Of a stretch of 64,000 nt of DNA, positions 9,574-18,738 are shown in pieces. The stretch is taken from positions 124,001-188,000 of the forward strand of contig NZ_JARQWR010000003.1 in the NCBI RefSeq assembly GCF_030766725.1, read 5' to 3'. Position 1 is the stretch's first letter. Each line of letters begins with the position of its first letter. The position numbers and the translations under genes are program-made. Source of the stretch: Flavobacterium aerium. Lineage in GTDB: Bacteria; Bacteroidota; Bacteroidia; Flavobacteriales; Flavobacteriaceae. Below the pieces are notes generated by a model. It saw nothing but the letters and a program-made list of their open reading frames with translations, had not been told where the DNA came from and did no database searches.

Positions 9574-10164
9574 TTAGGTTAGCTCGTCAATTATTTTTTT
9601 TATTGAATTCATGATTAATTTCATATTCCCCATATTACCCGAAAGCTTGGTAATCATTATAGATCCTTCAATCAAGGCGATAATAGTTAAGGCGGTTTGT
9701 TCCGTCTGTATATCTTTGGCTTTAAATTCTCCCGCAATGATTCCTTTTTCAATAAGGGATATAATACTCGACTTCCATTTTTCTAATGCCTTATTTGCCA
9801 GTTCTTTTAAAACCGAATGGGTATCGTCTGCTTCTATCGCAGTATTCAAAATCGGACAACCTCCTCTCGCCATAAGTGCTGTAAAATACTTTTCATAAAA
9901 AGTAGAAAAGACCATTAGTTTTTCTTTATAGCTTTCTTTCTTTGCTATTTCCTGTTTGAACGCATTTTGAAAATTCTGATGGTTGTAATGAAAAACCGCA
10001 ATGGCTACTTCATCTTTATTCTCAAAATTGCCATAGATACTGCCTTTGGTCAGTCCAGTTGCCTCGGTTATATCATTTAAAGAAGTGCCAGCAAATCCTT
10101 TTTGATTAAAAATAGGTGCTGTTCTTTCAATTATAAACTGTCGAGTACGTTCTGCTTTGGTCAT
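9574..10164 (-). CDS. TetR/AcrR-family repressor 1
   Basis: Predicted ligand-responsive repressor. The N-terminal helix-turn-helix is MTKAERTRQFIIERTAPIFN...TSLNDITEATGLTKGSIYGNF, followed by an all-helical ligand domain with the AcrR C-terminal type sequence ARGGCPILNTAIEADD. I choose the ATG at 10164 (196 residues) rather than the in-frame ATG at 10215. The paralogue at 14726-15307 begins with the same MTKAERTRQFIIE, and the operator-like repeat at 10189-10202 would otherwise be coding. Probably controls the thiolase operon and itself. Confidence 0.85.
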   Translation of the reverse strand: MTKAERTRQFIIERTAPIFNQKGFAGTSLNDITEATGLTKGSIYGNFENKDEVAIAVFHYNHQNFQNAFKQEIAKKESYKEKLMVFSTFYEKYFTALMARGGCPILNTAIEADDTHSVLKELANKALEKWKSSIISLIEKGIIAGEFKAKDIQTEQTALTIIALIEGSIMITKLSGNMGNMKLIMNSIKKIIDELT

Positions 10165-10188
10165 TTTTTCTATTGTTGGTGTAAAATT

Positions 10189-10202
10189 ATACCAATCGGT
10201 AT
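10189..10202. promoter_or_regulatory. Candidate autoregulatory operator of TetR 1
   Basis: ATACC-AATC-GGTAT inverted repeat, 25 bases upstream of the chosen tetR start. It differs from the thiolase operator core (ATACC-ATTC-GGTAT) by one spacer base. Confidence 0.65.
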
Positions 10203-10286
10203 TAATCTGCAACAAATTTTAGATTAATTTATGAAGAGCATTTGCAACACCAGGCCACAAATGCTCTATAGACTGAAAAAGTAAAA

Positions 10287-10781
10287 TTAATTTTTATCAA
10301 AAATGCAGCGCACTAAAACGAGAACTAAAGAGGAAATGGAAGCTATCGTTCTTATCCAATTCAAAGTATTCCAAGTGTTTTCGAAAGCAACTCTACTTTC
10401 TTTAATTTGTTCTATGCTAAGTTCTTTTAAATTTATAGCTTCTAATGTAGTATTCAAAGGAACATTTCCCATCATGGTCACCCCAAATGCTCCTATCCAA
10501 TAAAACAAAGTGGCAGATACAAGTAACCAGAAGTGATAGGACATTCCAGAGGTGTAATTCAAATAGGTACTGATAGGCAACAATACCATAGCACCCATAA
10601 AACAGAGCAAAAATACAGGATTCTGAATTTCACGATTGATGGACTGCATTGCTCCTAGGTATTCTACATCGGATAATTTGCCTAATCCTAAGGTTACTGC
10701 GCAAGACCAATTGAAAAAAAGTCCGGCGATTAAGGCTACTGTAATGGCTGTGAATAGTAAGATCATCTTTTTTCGTTTCAT
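10287..10781 (-). CDS. DUF1772-type membrane protein
   Basis: 164-residue integral membrane protein with four hydrophobic stretches (ILLFTAITVALIAGLFF, PVFLLCFMGAMVLLPIST, YHFWLLVSATLFYWIGAFGV, IASISSLVLVLV) and the family features SCAVTLGL and GNVPLNTTLE. DUF1772 members include anthrone-oxygenase-like proteins, but the function here is unknown. It follows the NmrA-like gene by 20 bases in the same direction, so the pair is probably one transcript. Confidence 0.75.
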   Translation of the reverse strand: MKRKKMILLFTAITVALIAGLFFNWSCAVTLGLGKLSDVEYLGAMQSINREIQNPVFLLCFMGAMVLLPISTYLNYTSGMSYHFWLLVSATLFYWIGAFGVTMMGNVPLNTTLEAINLKELSIEQIKESRVAFENTWNTLNWIRTIASISSLVLVLVRCIFDKN

Positions 10782-10801
10782 GGTTACTAAATCTCAAATT
10801 A

Positions 10802-11638
10802 TTAATTCCAAATTCCTGTTGCTGCAACTTCTCTCACGTATTGTTGAAAGTCCTTTGGTTCTCTTCCTAGAGCACGTTGTACCCCATTGGACACTTGGGC
10901 ATTTCTACCGTCCAGAACTTCTGTAAACAAATAGGTCAACAATCCAATGAAATCTTCGGGAACATGGTATTCTTTTAGCATAGCGTTATATTCATGTATT
11001 GCAACCTGCTGATACTCTATGATTCTATCTGTTGCCTTACTAATTTCTTTCATCGCATCACTAAACGTAATTAAATGTGTTCCGGTTACTTCATAAAGTT
11101 CGCCATTGTGTTTATCATCCAGAATGGAGGCAACAGCAACATCGGCAATATCATCTGCATCAATAAATGGCTCTCCAATTTCACCAACGGGTAGCGCTAC
11201 AAATCCTGCTTGTATGGACTCTAAAAAATTCCCTTCACTAAAGTTTTGATTGAACCAACTGGCTCTGATAATCGTCCAATTGCATCCAGCTTCTTGTACA
11301 ATTCGTTCACATTCTTGTGCTTCTGCTTCACCACGTCCAGAAAGTAATATTAGTTTTTTTACTCCTTCTTTAACGGCTAGTTTTGTAAAATTCTGAATGG
11401 TTGCAATTGCTCCTGGCACGGCTAAATCTGGTTGGAAAGAAATATATACCGTAGTAATATCTTGCAAGGCAGGTTTCCATGTTGATTCATTTTCCCAGTC
11501 GAAAGGTATTTCTGCCGATCTTGAACCAATGCGTACGGGATAATTTAGTTCTTTCAATCGCATCACAATTCTGCGACCTGTTTTTCCAGTTGCTCCTAAT
11601 ACTAATGTTTTCTCTTTTGTTTGTGCTGTTGATTTCAT
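10802..11638 (-). CDS. NmrA-like NAD(P)-binding protein
   Basis: 278-residue atypical short-chain dehydrogenase of the NmrA/HSCARG type. The Rossmann loop VLGATGKTGRRI (residues 13-24) binds NAD(P), followed by TTVYISFQPDLAVPGA, KLILLSGRGEAEAQE and the EPFIDADDIADVAVA segment typical of the group. These proteins act as redox sensors or quinone reductases, and the role here is not known. It lies between an AraC regulator and a DUF1772 gene, all on the minus strand. Confidence 0.8.
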   Translation of the reverse strand: MKSTAQTKEKTLVLGATGKTGRRIVMRLKELNYPVRIGSRSAEIPFDWENESTWKPALQDITTVYISFQPDLAVPGAIATIQNFTKLAVKEGVKKLILLSGRGEAEAQECERIVQEAGCNWTIIRASWFNQNFSEGNFLESIQAGFVALPVGEIGEPFIDADDIADVAVASILDDKHNGELYEVTGTHLITFSDAMKEISKATDRIIEYQQVAIHEYNAMLKEYHVPEDFIGLLTYLFTEVLDGRNAQVSNGVQRALGREPKDFQQYVREVAATGIWN

Positions 11639-11704
11639 AATTTCTATTATTTTTCAACAAATTTAGAAGCGTTATACTTCTCAAAATAGTACGAATCCGA
11701 CAGC

Positions 11705-12526
11705 TTAGAAAATAGTGGTCTCTTTTATTATTGGTTCTTTAGGTGTATTCAGTACCAAATAATCTGTGGGCGTTAATCCTGTAAATTCTTTAAAAGTCTT
11801 TATCAAATGGGATTGATCTGTAAAACCATTATCATAGGCTACATCTGTTAATTTCGAATAAGAATCGGTATTGAGCTGATTGAGCGTAGATTGAAATTTG
11901 CAAATCCGGGCAAACATACGTGGAGACATGCCTACATGATGCATAAACTTTCGTTCCAATGTACGTTCGGATAATTTTAATGTCGTGTATAGTTCATAAA
12001 TGGAAATATCACCATTGTTCTTAATCATCTGATGGGTAGCAAAATGCAATATTGGGTCAATTTCTAAATTCTTTCTTCGAATGCGATTCAGTATGTAATT
12101 GGATATAATATTAATTTGATCTTGTAGCTCAACGTCATCCAATAATTGTTCGGTTACTGTATTAAATAAAGTAGGATCGATGAGTTTTAAATCAATACAA
12201 TCATTGGTAATTTCATGGGCATTAAAACCAAAAAGTGACTTTACCACATGTGGATAGAGAAAAAACACAATCATTGTGAATGAACCTTTGGCTACAATTT
12301 CAATGGGTTTTATCGTTTGTCCGTGTAAGTATATTGTGGCTAATTTTTTATTGACAGGATTCAATATTAAATTATGGGCTGACTGTCCGTATATAATACC
12401 AGGGCAACCGTCTGCAAAAAATTTCATAATGTGATTTTTATTCATCCCATCTATACAGGAGATAACACCTATTTCTTTTACAAAAGGGGCCAATGGTATC
12501 GTTGGTTGTAGAATCTGGTAGTTCAT
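11705..12526 (-). CDS. AraC-family transcription regulator
   Basis: 273 residues. The N-terminal sensing region resembles the DUF6597 type (PFVKEIGVISCIDG, FADGCPGIIYG). The C-terminal double helix-turn-helix is ISIYELYTTLKLSERTLERK and LTDVAYDNGFTDQSHLIKTF, ending TGLTPTDYL. It is upstream of and codirectional with the NmrA-like/DUF1772 pair, which it most likely regulates. It is divergent from the protease-like gene at 12707. Confidence 0.85.
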   Translation of the reverse strand: MNYQILQPTIPLAPFVKEIGVISCIDGMNKNHIMKFFADGCPGIIYGQSAHNLILNPVNKKLATIYLHGQTIKPIEIVAKGSFTMIVFFLYPHVVKSLFGFNAHEITNDCIDLKLIDPTLFNTVTEQLLDDVELQDQINIISNYILNRIRRKNLEIDPILHFATHQMIKNNGDISIYELYTTLKLSERTLERKFMHHVGMSPRMFARICKFQSTLNQLNTDSYSKLTDVAYDNGFTDQSHLIKTFKEFTGLTPTDYLVLNTPKEPIIKETTIF

Positions 12527-12706
12527 TAGACTAAAAATTACACTTCACTTAAAACAACATAAAGATATTAAAATCAGAACATTAAACTAAAACTATATCT
12601 TGAATTTTATCTTCAAAAATAAAACTCCTGTATTCTAGTTAATTATAGTGATACTTTCTTATTTTTAGAATTCTTAAAATCAACCCATTACTCGCTATCA
12701 TTACTT

Positions 12707-13867
12707 ATGAAAAAAGTACTCTCCTGCTTATTTTTACTGGTACTTACTATTGCCTCTGCTCAGATTAACATCAATTCGGGTGAAATACTAGAGAAAAATT
12801 ATTATACCAAAATCCCTTATAGAATTGTCAATGGGCTCATCATTATTGAAGTAGAAATCAATGCTGTAAAACACGATTTTCTATTGGATACCGGAGCGAT
12901 TACCACGCTATTTTCAAAATTCCGCTCTTCCGATTTCAAACAAGATATTGCAATTCCAATTAAAGATTCACAAAACAATATAAAAGAACTAACCACCTTA
13001 ACCATTAATCAATTCAAGATTGCAGGTTTAACATTCCAAAACATCCCTAGCCTACTGGAACATGAGGACAACATTATTAGTGATTGCTTTAATGTTGATG
13101 GAATTATAGGTAGTAATGCCTTCCGCAATTCTGTTATAGAATTTAACTTTGATAAGTCGGAAATTATTGTGACAAACGATGTTAAAAATTTAGATTTAAA
13201 AAAAGGGAAACCATTGAAATTTACAATGGAAAGCAAACAAAATTCGCCTATATTTTTCATTGCTCATTCTGGAAAAAAAACGGTTCAAAACACCATTTTA
13301 TTTGATACCGGATACAAAGGTTTTTATATGATTACGTCTAAATCCTATGATGCATTTAAAGAATATCATGTATTCCAAAAAGAAATTATAGGCAAAGGAA
13401 TAAACTCTTACGGTTTATTTGGTTCTGAAGCAGAAAGTGATAAAAAAAGGATTTTAATTCCTGATTTACAAATTGGTAATACGACGATTGAAAATATTTG
13501 GACGGAAACTTCCAACGATAACATCTCAAAACTAGGAGTTGATTTATTACATTATGGAACGGCTATTATTGATTACTCAAAGAAAAAATTCTATTTCATA
13601 TCCAATGCTTCAAAACTTCCTTATAAGAATACTATTTGGCCCATTAGTCCAAACTTTAAAGATGGAAAATTAGTTGTAGGTGCCCTATGTGATACTTATC
13701 TAAACAAAGCCAATCTTGGAGATGAAATCATAAGCATTGATACCATTGAAACCAAAGTAAGCAGTATTTGTGATTTGATTACTGATCCTATTCTGAAAAA
13801 GAAAAGTATCTTGAAACTAAAGAAGAATACGGGTGAGATTTATACCGTTGAAATGGATAAATTATAA
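12707..13867 (+). CDS. Retropepsin-like aspartyl protease with C-terminal PDZ-like region
   Basis: 386 residues with a signal peptide (MKKVLSCLFLLVLTIASAQ). Two half-sites of an aspartic protease are present: FLLDTGAITTLF near residue 60 and ILFDTGYKGFYM near residue 200, each an hhxDTG motif. A C-terminal segment NKANLGDEIISIDTIE looks like the carboxylate-loop region of a PDZ domain. It is presumably a periplasmic or surface protease or peptide-binding protein with unknown target. It is a single gene ending at a shared terminator. Confidence 0.8.
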   Translation: MKKVLSCLFLLVLTIASAQININSGEILEKNYYTKIPYRIVNGLIIIEVEINAVKHDFLLDTGAITTLFSKFRSSDFKQDIAIPIKDSQNNIKELTTLTINQFKIAGLTFQNIPSLLEHEDNIISDCFNVDGIIGSNAFRNSVIEFNFDKSEIIVTNDVKNLDLKKGKPLKFTMESKQNSPIFFIAHSGKKTVQNTILFDTGYKGFYMITSKSYDAFKEYHVFQKEIIGKGINSYGLFGSEAESDKKRILIPDLQIGNTTIENIWTETSNDNISKLGVDLLHYGTAIIDYSKKKFYFISNASKLPYKNTIWPISPNFKDGKLVVGALCDTYLNKANLGDEIISIDTIETKVSSICDLITDPILKKKSILKLKKNTGEIYTVEMDKL

Positions 13868-13874
13868 TACAAGA

Positions 13875-13907
13875 AATCGGGAATAAGCCATGGGTATATT
13901 CCCGATT
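13875..13907. terminator. Bidirectional intrinsic terminator
   Basis: Perfect 11-bp stem AATCGGGAATA / TATTCCCGATT with an 11-base loop, followed by a T-rich run, between convergent genes. Confidence 0.85.
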
Positions 13908-13917
13908 CTCATTTTTC

Positions 13918-14658
13918 TTAATTCTGATTGATTAAACGCAATGTATCTTCTGGAGATTTAAGCATCATTTGGTAAATATCCTTAGTCTGACCATTTCGAA
14001 TGGCATAAAGATCATTTTCTAATCCTTCTAATACATCTTGCGCCACTGCTTCAGAAGACATCATCGGAATATCCAATCCTTCTGTCATTTCTGTTTCGGT
14101 AAAGTGTGGGAAAACTTCAAATACTTTTATAGAAAATCCTTTTTGTCCAAGTACTGTTCGCAATGATTGAGAATAGGAATGTAAAGCTGCTTTAGAAGCG
14201 CTATAAGTCGCTACATTTGCTAACGGTAAATACGATAATACGGAAGCAACATTTACAATTGCAGCTTCTTTACTTTCTTTTAATAATGGTAATAATACTT
14301 GTGTTAAACGAACGACAGAGAAGTAATTAACCTCCATTTCATAACGGGCATTCTTCAATAAATCGTCTCCTTCATCTGGACCTTGCGGAGTCAAAACTCC
14401 TGCGTTATTGATTAGAATATCAATACCTTGGTGCTCATTTTTGATTTTCTGAACTAATTGTTCTACATCTGCTTCTTTGGATACATCACTTACCACATAG
14501 GTTGTGTTTTTTAATGTTTGTATCGCTTTCTTTAGTTTTTCTTCATTCCTACCGGTAATAATTACTTGATTTCCTTTTTCTGAAAAAATTTTTGCCATAG
14601 CTAGTCCAATTCCTGAACCACCGCCTGTAATTACAATTTTTTTATGCTCAACATTCAT
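13918..14658 (-). CDS. Short-chain dehydrogenase/reductase
   Basis: 246-residue classical SDR. TGGGSGIG (residues 11-18) binds NAD(P), NNAG is present, and the catalytic Ser-Tyr-Lys appears in NVASVLSYLP and ATYSASKAALHS. The C-terminal part (VFPHFTETEMTEGLDIPMM) resembles DltE/oxidoreductase types. Substrate unknown. The operator-like repeat AGACCG-TT-CGGTCT sits 30 bases upstream and recurs ahead of the adjacent tetR gene, so this enzyme is probably induced when that repressor binds its ligand. Confidence 0.88.
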   Translation of the reverse strand: MNVEHKKIVITGGGSGIGLAMAKIFSEKGNQVIITGRNEEKLKKAIQTLKNTTYVVSDVSKEADVEQLVQKIKNEHQGIDILINNAGVLTPQGPDEGDDLLKNARYEMEVNYFSVVRLTQVLLPLLKESKEAAIVNVASVLSYLPLANVATYSASKAALHSYSQSLRTVLGQKGFSIKVFEVFPHFTETEMTEGLDIPMMSSEAVAQDVLEGLENDLYAIRNGQTKDIYQMMLKSPEDTLRLINQN

Positions 14659-14681
14659 GATTATATAGTTTTTAAATTAAT

Positions 14682-14702
14682 TAAATTTAGACCGTTCGGT
14701 CT
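14682..14702 (-). promoter_or_regulatory. Promoter -7 element plus TetR operator for the SDR gene
   Basis: On the minus strand TAAATTTA (14682-14689) is a TAnnTTTG-like -7 box. It abuts the inverted repeat AGACCG-TT-CGGTCT (14689-14702) in the promoter spacer. The same arrangement occurs at 15330-15350. Confidence 0.65.
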
Positions 14703-14725
14703 TTTATTTTAGAAAAAAAAATGAA

Positions 14726-15307
14726 TCAAAAAGATTCAATTTCAATTTTTAATTGTTCCATAATTTTTTTCATCTGATTGGTATTGCCCTGAATACGCCC
14801 AATCAATATGCCGCCTTCAACTAATGCAAAGGTTTTAATTGCAAACAATTCTGCATCTACATTTTTGTTAAACTCACCTTTGGCCATTCCCTCTTCTACA
14901 ATGTTTTTAATTCGGTTTTGGGCATCCATAATGGCTTTATTTACCTGCATCTTGATTTGTGGATTTGTATCATCCGTTTCAGTACCAAAATTCAACAGCG
15001 GACATCCTCCTAAATCATTCATCGCCAAATCGTTCGTATAGTGATCCAATAGAAAAAAGAGCTTATCTTTTGCTGTATTCCGTTTTATTAAAACACGATC
15101 AATGCCATCGGCAACCCCTTTGGTCAAGTAATTAAAGGCTTCTAAACAAATTTCATCTTTACTTTCAAAATTACCATATATACCTCCCTTTGCAAGTTTG
15201 GTCGCTTCCATAATATCACTGATGGCTGTACCCGCTATCCCTTTTTGGTTAATAATTGGTGCTGCTTTTTCAATAATAAATTGTCTGGTTCTTTCTGCCT
15301 TGGTCAT
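14726..15307 (-). CDS. TetR/AcrR-family repressor 2
   Basis: 193-residue paralogue of the regulator at 9574-10164: MTKAERTRQFIIEKAAPIIN, HTH region TAISDIMEATKLAKGGIYGN, and C-terminal LGGCPLLNFGTETDD. It probably represses itself and the downstream short-chain dehydrogenase through the AGACCGTTCGGTYT repeats on both sides of the gene. The ligand is unknown. Confidence 0.87.
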   Translation of the reverse strand: MTKAERTRQFIIEKAAPIINQKGIAGTAISDIMEATKLAKGGIYGNFESKDEICLEAFNYLTKGVADGIDRVLIKRNTAKDKLFFLLDHYTNDLAMNDLGGCPLLNFGTETDDTNPQIKMQVNKAIMDAQNRIKNIVEEGMAKGEFNKNVDAELFAIKTFALVEGGILIGRIQGNTNQMKKIMEQLKIEIESF

Positions 15308-15329
15308 TTGTTCTTTTCATTTGATGGTA

Positions 15330-15350
15330 CAAATTTAGACCGTTCGGTTT
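15330..15350 (-). promoter_or_regulatory. tetR2 promoter with overlapping operator
   Basis: Minus-strand TAAATTTG (plus CAAATTTA, 15330-15337) is a perfect Bacteroidota TAnnTTTG -7 element. AGACCGTTCGGTTT (15337-15350) overlaps it on the upstream side, ideally placed for repression. Confidence 0.72.
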
Positions 15351-15435
15351 TATTTACCAACTATTATTTCATTTATTTTTAAAAATAAAAAAAGCGACCC
15401 TTAAACTGAATCGTTTTAAAAGACTGTTTTCCAAC

Positions 15436-16698
15436 TTATTGTATACTTATTTTTTGATTATAATCTATTGTATCAGATTTTAATCGTACCAAATAAATAC
15501 CGCTTTTACAGTGTAAATTATTTAAGTCCAACGTATAATTTCCTTGCGAAAACAGTACCTTATTAGAAAATATTCGCCTTCCAGACAAATCGTATAAAGA
15601 GAGTTCTACCCTTTCATTCCCAGTAGTTCCAGGAATCCTGAAATTTAGAAGATCTTTTGCCGGATTAGGATAAAGTACCGCTTTTGTTAGGTCAAAATCG
15701 GCAACGGATAAACTTCCGATTGTAATTTGCTTTTCTATGATTTCTTCACAGCCATTGCGTATTGCTTTCAACTTGATTGTTTTAATTCCATTGGTTAGAA
15801 AAACATGCGATGGATTTAAATCTGTAACAATAGTACCATCGCCAAAATCCCACTCTAAGGTAGTATAATTTGCAGCAGCATTCGTAAAATCGACAGTATT
15901 ACCATTCACCACATAATTAAAATCAGAATGAAGATTAAACATATTAATGCGCCATTGTGCTTTATTCGGTAAAACAACCTGATCGGCTATTCCATGAAAA
16001 TATTCTGCTCTAGCTTGTGGTATTCCACCATAAAAAGTAGTTCCTGTTACAGGTTCTTGAAAGATCGCTGCATACATTGTGGCAGCAATTAAATAAGATC
16101 CATTTAAATTCGGGTGAATGTCGTTGAAAGAACCGTGCAATAATAAGTCTTGTTGGGCTGTGTAATGCATTCTAGCACTCTCCCCTGCCGGAATCATCGG
16201 AATCTGCAATCCATCTGCCATTTTGGTTAAAGAATCTTTTATTCGCGTCTGAACAACGAAATAATTGGGATAGGTTACCGCGGACTGAATTCCATTGGAT
16301 ATTTCATACAATAATATCTTCGCGCAAGGACTGTACTTTTTAATGGAATCCATCAGTCTTTTCCCTCTTTCAATCGTGGTATTCACCGAAGCCGAAGTTC
16401 CTCCTGATTCATTACTCCCCGGTTGTAAAACGACTACATCCCAAACATTATTCTTAAATAGGTTATACACATTCGCATCGGCTACATGGTTTACAAAACC
16501 CGTTCCACCCGGAGCATACATTTGTGTTGTTACATTTTTACCTTTATTGTTTGCCACATCGCGAAACAAAATAGGCATATCATTAAAGTAGGTAATACTG
16601 TTTCCTACAAATAAAACTCTCTTCTCTGGATTTTGAGCAAAAAGGCTCGTATTTCCTGCCCAAAGCAACAGGCATAAGCAAAGTAATTTTGATTTCAT
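15436..16698 (-). CDS. Secreted SGNH hydrolase with PKD domain and T9SS sorting signal
   Basis: 420 residues. A signal peptide (LLWAGNTSLFAQ) is followed by an SGNH/GDSL-type esterase domain: block I VLFVGNSITYFN with the nucleophile Ser, PGGTGF, block III-like LQPGSNESGG and DIHPNLNGSYLIAAT with the Asp-His pair. A PKD-like beta domain follows (LEWDFGDGTIVTDLNPSHVF). The end YPNPAKDLLNF...YDLSGRRIF...GIYLVRL is a type A type IX secretion sorting domain, so the protein is exported to the cell surface or medium. The substrate is probably an acetylated or esterified glycan, but that is not shown. Confidence 0.87.
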   Translation of the reverse strand: MKSKLLCLCLLLWAGNTSLFAQNPEKRVLFVGNSITYFNDMPILFRDVANNKGKNVTTQMYAPGGTGFVNHVADANVYNLFKNNVWDVVVLQPGSNESGGTSASVNTTIERGKRLMDSIKKYSPCAKILLYEISNGIQSAVTYPNYFVVQTRIKDSLTKMADGLQIPMIPAGESARMHYTAQQDLLLHGSFNDIHPNLNGSYLIAATMYAAIFQEPVTGTTFYGGIPQARAEYFHGIADQVVLPNKAQWRINMFNLHSDFNYVVNGNTVDFTNAAANYTTLEWDFGDGTIVTDLNPSHVFLTNGIKTIKLKAIRNGCEEIIEKQITIGSLSVADFDLTKAVLYPNPAKDLLNFRIPGTTGNERVELSLYDLSGRRIFSNKVLFSQGNYTLDLNNLHCKSGIYLVRLKSDTIDYNQKISIQ

Positions 16699-17084
16699 AT
16701 GCGTTTGTGGTATTGTGATGGATTAATCATTCATGGTATTGAATATTGGTCTCTGTTTTTTCAAGCATAAATATATAAAAACCAATGTATTAAATGCATA
16801 TTACAAAAACGGTAGTTGTGCCTTTCGTCTCTATTATGCATTCTAATTTAATTATTGATTCTATTTTGTTTTAGAATGTTCCTTCTTTTTACCTAGCATT
16901 TTTATCATTTTTATTCTATAATACGGGCTTATCTATTTCTCAGAATGTCTTTACTTTCGCTTGAGAATGGGAGATTCTGTGTTTTTTTGCATTAAAAAGT
17001 AAAAATTATTTTGCAGGGAAATACTGATACTGAAATGGTTAAAAAAATAGTCCACATTTGAGCAAAAAAAAGTTCAGAAATGTT
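16699..17084. other. AT-rich non-coding region
   Basis: I see no ORF of note, no repeat and no stem-loop of significance between the SGNH hydrolase start and the tRNA-Ser promoter. Confidence 0.5.
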
Positions 17085-17114
17085 TTTGATAATCGGAAAA
17101 CCTTCCTATATTTG
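17085..17114 (+). promoter_or_regulatory. Promoter of tRNA-Ser
   Basis: TTTG (17085-17088), 18 bases, then TATATTTG (17107-17114): a textbook Bacteroidota -33/-7 pair (TTTG ... TAnnTTTG), 33 bases before the mature tRNA. Confidence 0.85.
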
Positions 17115-17147
17115 CACCGCAATCAAGGCGATTGATTGTGACATACT

Positions 17148-17235
17148 GGAGAAATGGCAGAGCGGTCGAATGCGGCAGTCTTGAAAACTGTTGACTGTAA
17201 CAGGTCCGGGGGTTCGAATCCCTCTTTCTCCGCCA
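17148..17235 (+). tRNA. tRNA-Ser (anticodon UGA)
   Basis: 88-nt class II tRNA with encoded CCA. Acceptor arm GGAGAAA pairs with TTTCTCC, discriminator G. The anticodon loop CTTGAAAA gives TGA, a long variable arm (GTTGACTGTAACAG region) follows, and the T-arm loop is GGTTCGAATCC. It reads serine UCA codons. It borders the accessory region, but no second copy of its 3' end is seen in this window. Confidence 0.97.
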
Positions 17236-17244
17236 GTAAATAAC

Positions 17245-17278
17245 AAAACCCTTTAAATCATATGATTTAAAGGGTTTT
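17245..17278 (+). terminator. Intrinsic terminator after tRNA-Ser
   Basis: 34-bp perfect palindrome, arms AAAACCCTTTAAATCA and its complement around TA, followed by a T-rich stretch. Confidence 0.88.
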
Positions 17279-17280
17279 TA

Positions 17281-17690
17281 CTTTTTAGACAATACTGAAA
17301 GTTGTTTATTCAAATCTTATAACGAAAAACAAAACACTTCTCAAGATTTCATCTTTCGTTTTTCTCTCATTCCTATTTAAGAAAATAGGTATAAATACCT
17401 AAGGCTTCATTTTTATTTAATAGTATACTTGTAAAAATAAATTTTAGTTGATTGCGGTTTTCCGTAAAAGACTTGATTATAAAAGGCTAATCTTTGTTTT
17501 GAAATGAATTGAAATAGAAAAACAATGTCTTTTTAAGTAAACAATTTTACAAGAATTTCTGAAGGAATAGAAAAGAATACTATTTAATTTAATTTACAGA
17601 AAAATAATTATATTAGCTTATAATTTCACGAAATACAGATATAGATGGAGTTTCACGAAGCTTTAATGTCTTTTGTTTCGTAAAAAAACA
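17281..17690. other. AT-rich non-coding region
   Basis: About 400 bases between the tRNA terminator and the first island gene. No ORF, attC-like site or clear repeat seen; it presumably contains the promoter of the two-gene module that follows. Confidence 0.5.
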
Positions 17691-18716
17691 ATGTTAGCTT
17701 CCACCTTAAACCAAATTATAATGAATATAGAATCAATGTTAAGAGGAAATCAACAAAGAGTGAACAATAGACGAGACCTAATTTCGTCTTTAAAGGATTA
17801 CTTCGATATTGCATTATTCTCCAAGCTAAAATCCGAGAAAAATGAAAGTATACAAGATCAGGTAATCTATGATAATAGTGATTTTTGGAATAAGGCTTTG
17901 TCTTCAAATCTATATGCAGGACAAATAATAAAATTACAGAGTTTTAAAATGCTTGAGTGGATTCCAATTTCACCAGGATTGTTTCACACACAATTTGCTA
18001 GAAATAAAAGAGATTATGCATTAGAGAGGCACTTTGAGAATGAAAGAAGAAAAGGAAATGGACAAATTGAACCACATTTTATTGAATTACGACCTGGTGA
18101 TAAAAAAAGTATGGTCAAAGGTGGTATTGGTTCGTTGAGACTTGGTCCTAAAAAGATTGAAGGTAACCTAAAACATATAATGTGTGCATCATCCAATGGT
18201 GTCAGTCATGAGGGAATAGTTGTTCTGTTGGAATCTGAACATTATAGCGATGTAATCTCGGAGATTAGTTCCAAGCAAAACCCAACTGTAAATCTCAAAG
18301 GAAGAATTATGTTACTTCCAAAAGAGCTATCTTTAATTAGCTATGAATATAATAGAGACGTACCTAAATTTTATATTGAAGTGGAAGAACTAACGTTGCT
18401 AAAGAATGACAATCCCAGTCAAGGTGTGGTAAGCGTTGCAATTACTTATGCTAGAGAAGAGGCATTAAAAGAATATGATGCCTTTTCGTATTCCTTCTGT
18501 CAATTTTCGCCATCATTAACGGAGCATAATTTAGATGGAGTGACCGATTGGTTGAAAAACTATGCGATTAAGTATTCGCAAACTGATTCACCTTTGATAG
18601 TTGGAGATTTTGATGAATATTATAATCACTTTGAAAAAGTGCAATTTCCAATAAGTGACATAGCAAATGGAATGATATCAGTTGAGAATCTACATAAATT
18701 TAAAAAGCTATTTTGA
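17691..18716 (+). CDS. Uncharacterised protein, first gene of a putative two-gene module
   Basis: 341 residues from the ATG at 17691; a further ATG at 17721 (MNIESMLRGNQQ) is also possible, and an in-frame TTG at 17673 is unlikely. No signal peptide, membrane segment or recognised catalytic motif. Visible features are a basic central region (FARNKRDYALERHFENERRK) and a mixed alpha/beta C-terminal part with several acidic patches. I do not recognise the family. The next gene starts 22 bases after the stop and carries a leader found in small conflict-associated proteins, so a defence or toxin role is possible but unproven. Confidence 0.7.
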   Translation: MLASTLNQIIMNIESMLRGNQQRVNNRRDLISSLKDYFDIALFSKLKSEKNESIQDQVIYDNSDFWNKALSSNLYAGQIIKLQSFKMLEWIPISPGLFHTQFARNKRDYALERHFENERRKGNGQIEPHFIELRPGDKKSMVKGGIGSLRLGPKKIEGNLKHIMCASSNGVSHEGIVVLLESEHYSDVISEISSKQNPTVNLKGRIMLLPKELSLISYEYNRDVPKFYIEVEELTLLKNDNPSQGVVSVAITYAREEALKEYDAFSYSFCQFSPSLTEHNLDGVTDWLKNYAIKYSQTDSPLIVGDFDEYYNHFEKVQFPISDIANGMISVENLHKFKKLF

Positions 18717-18738
18717 ATTTAAGATAAACGAAACAACA

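Noticed and set aside
17148..17235. tRNA-Ser as integration site of a classical genomic island
   Set aside because: No second copy of the tRNA 3' end and no tyrosine recombinase is present in the window, so a phage-type or ICE-type insertion at this tRNA is not supported.
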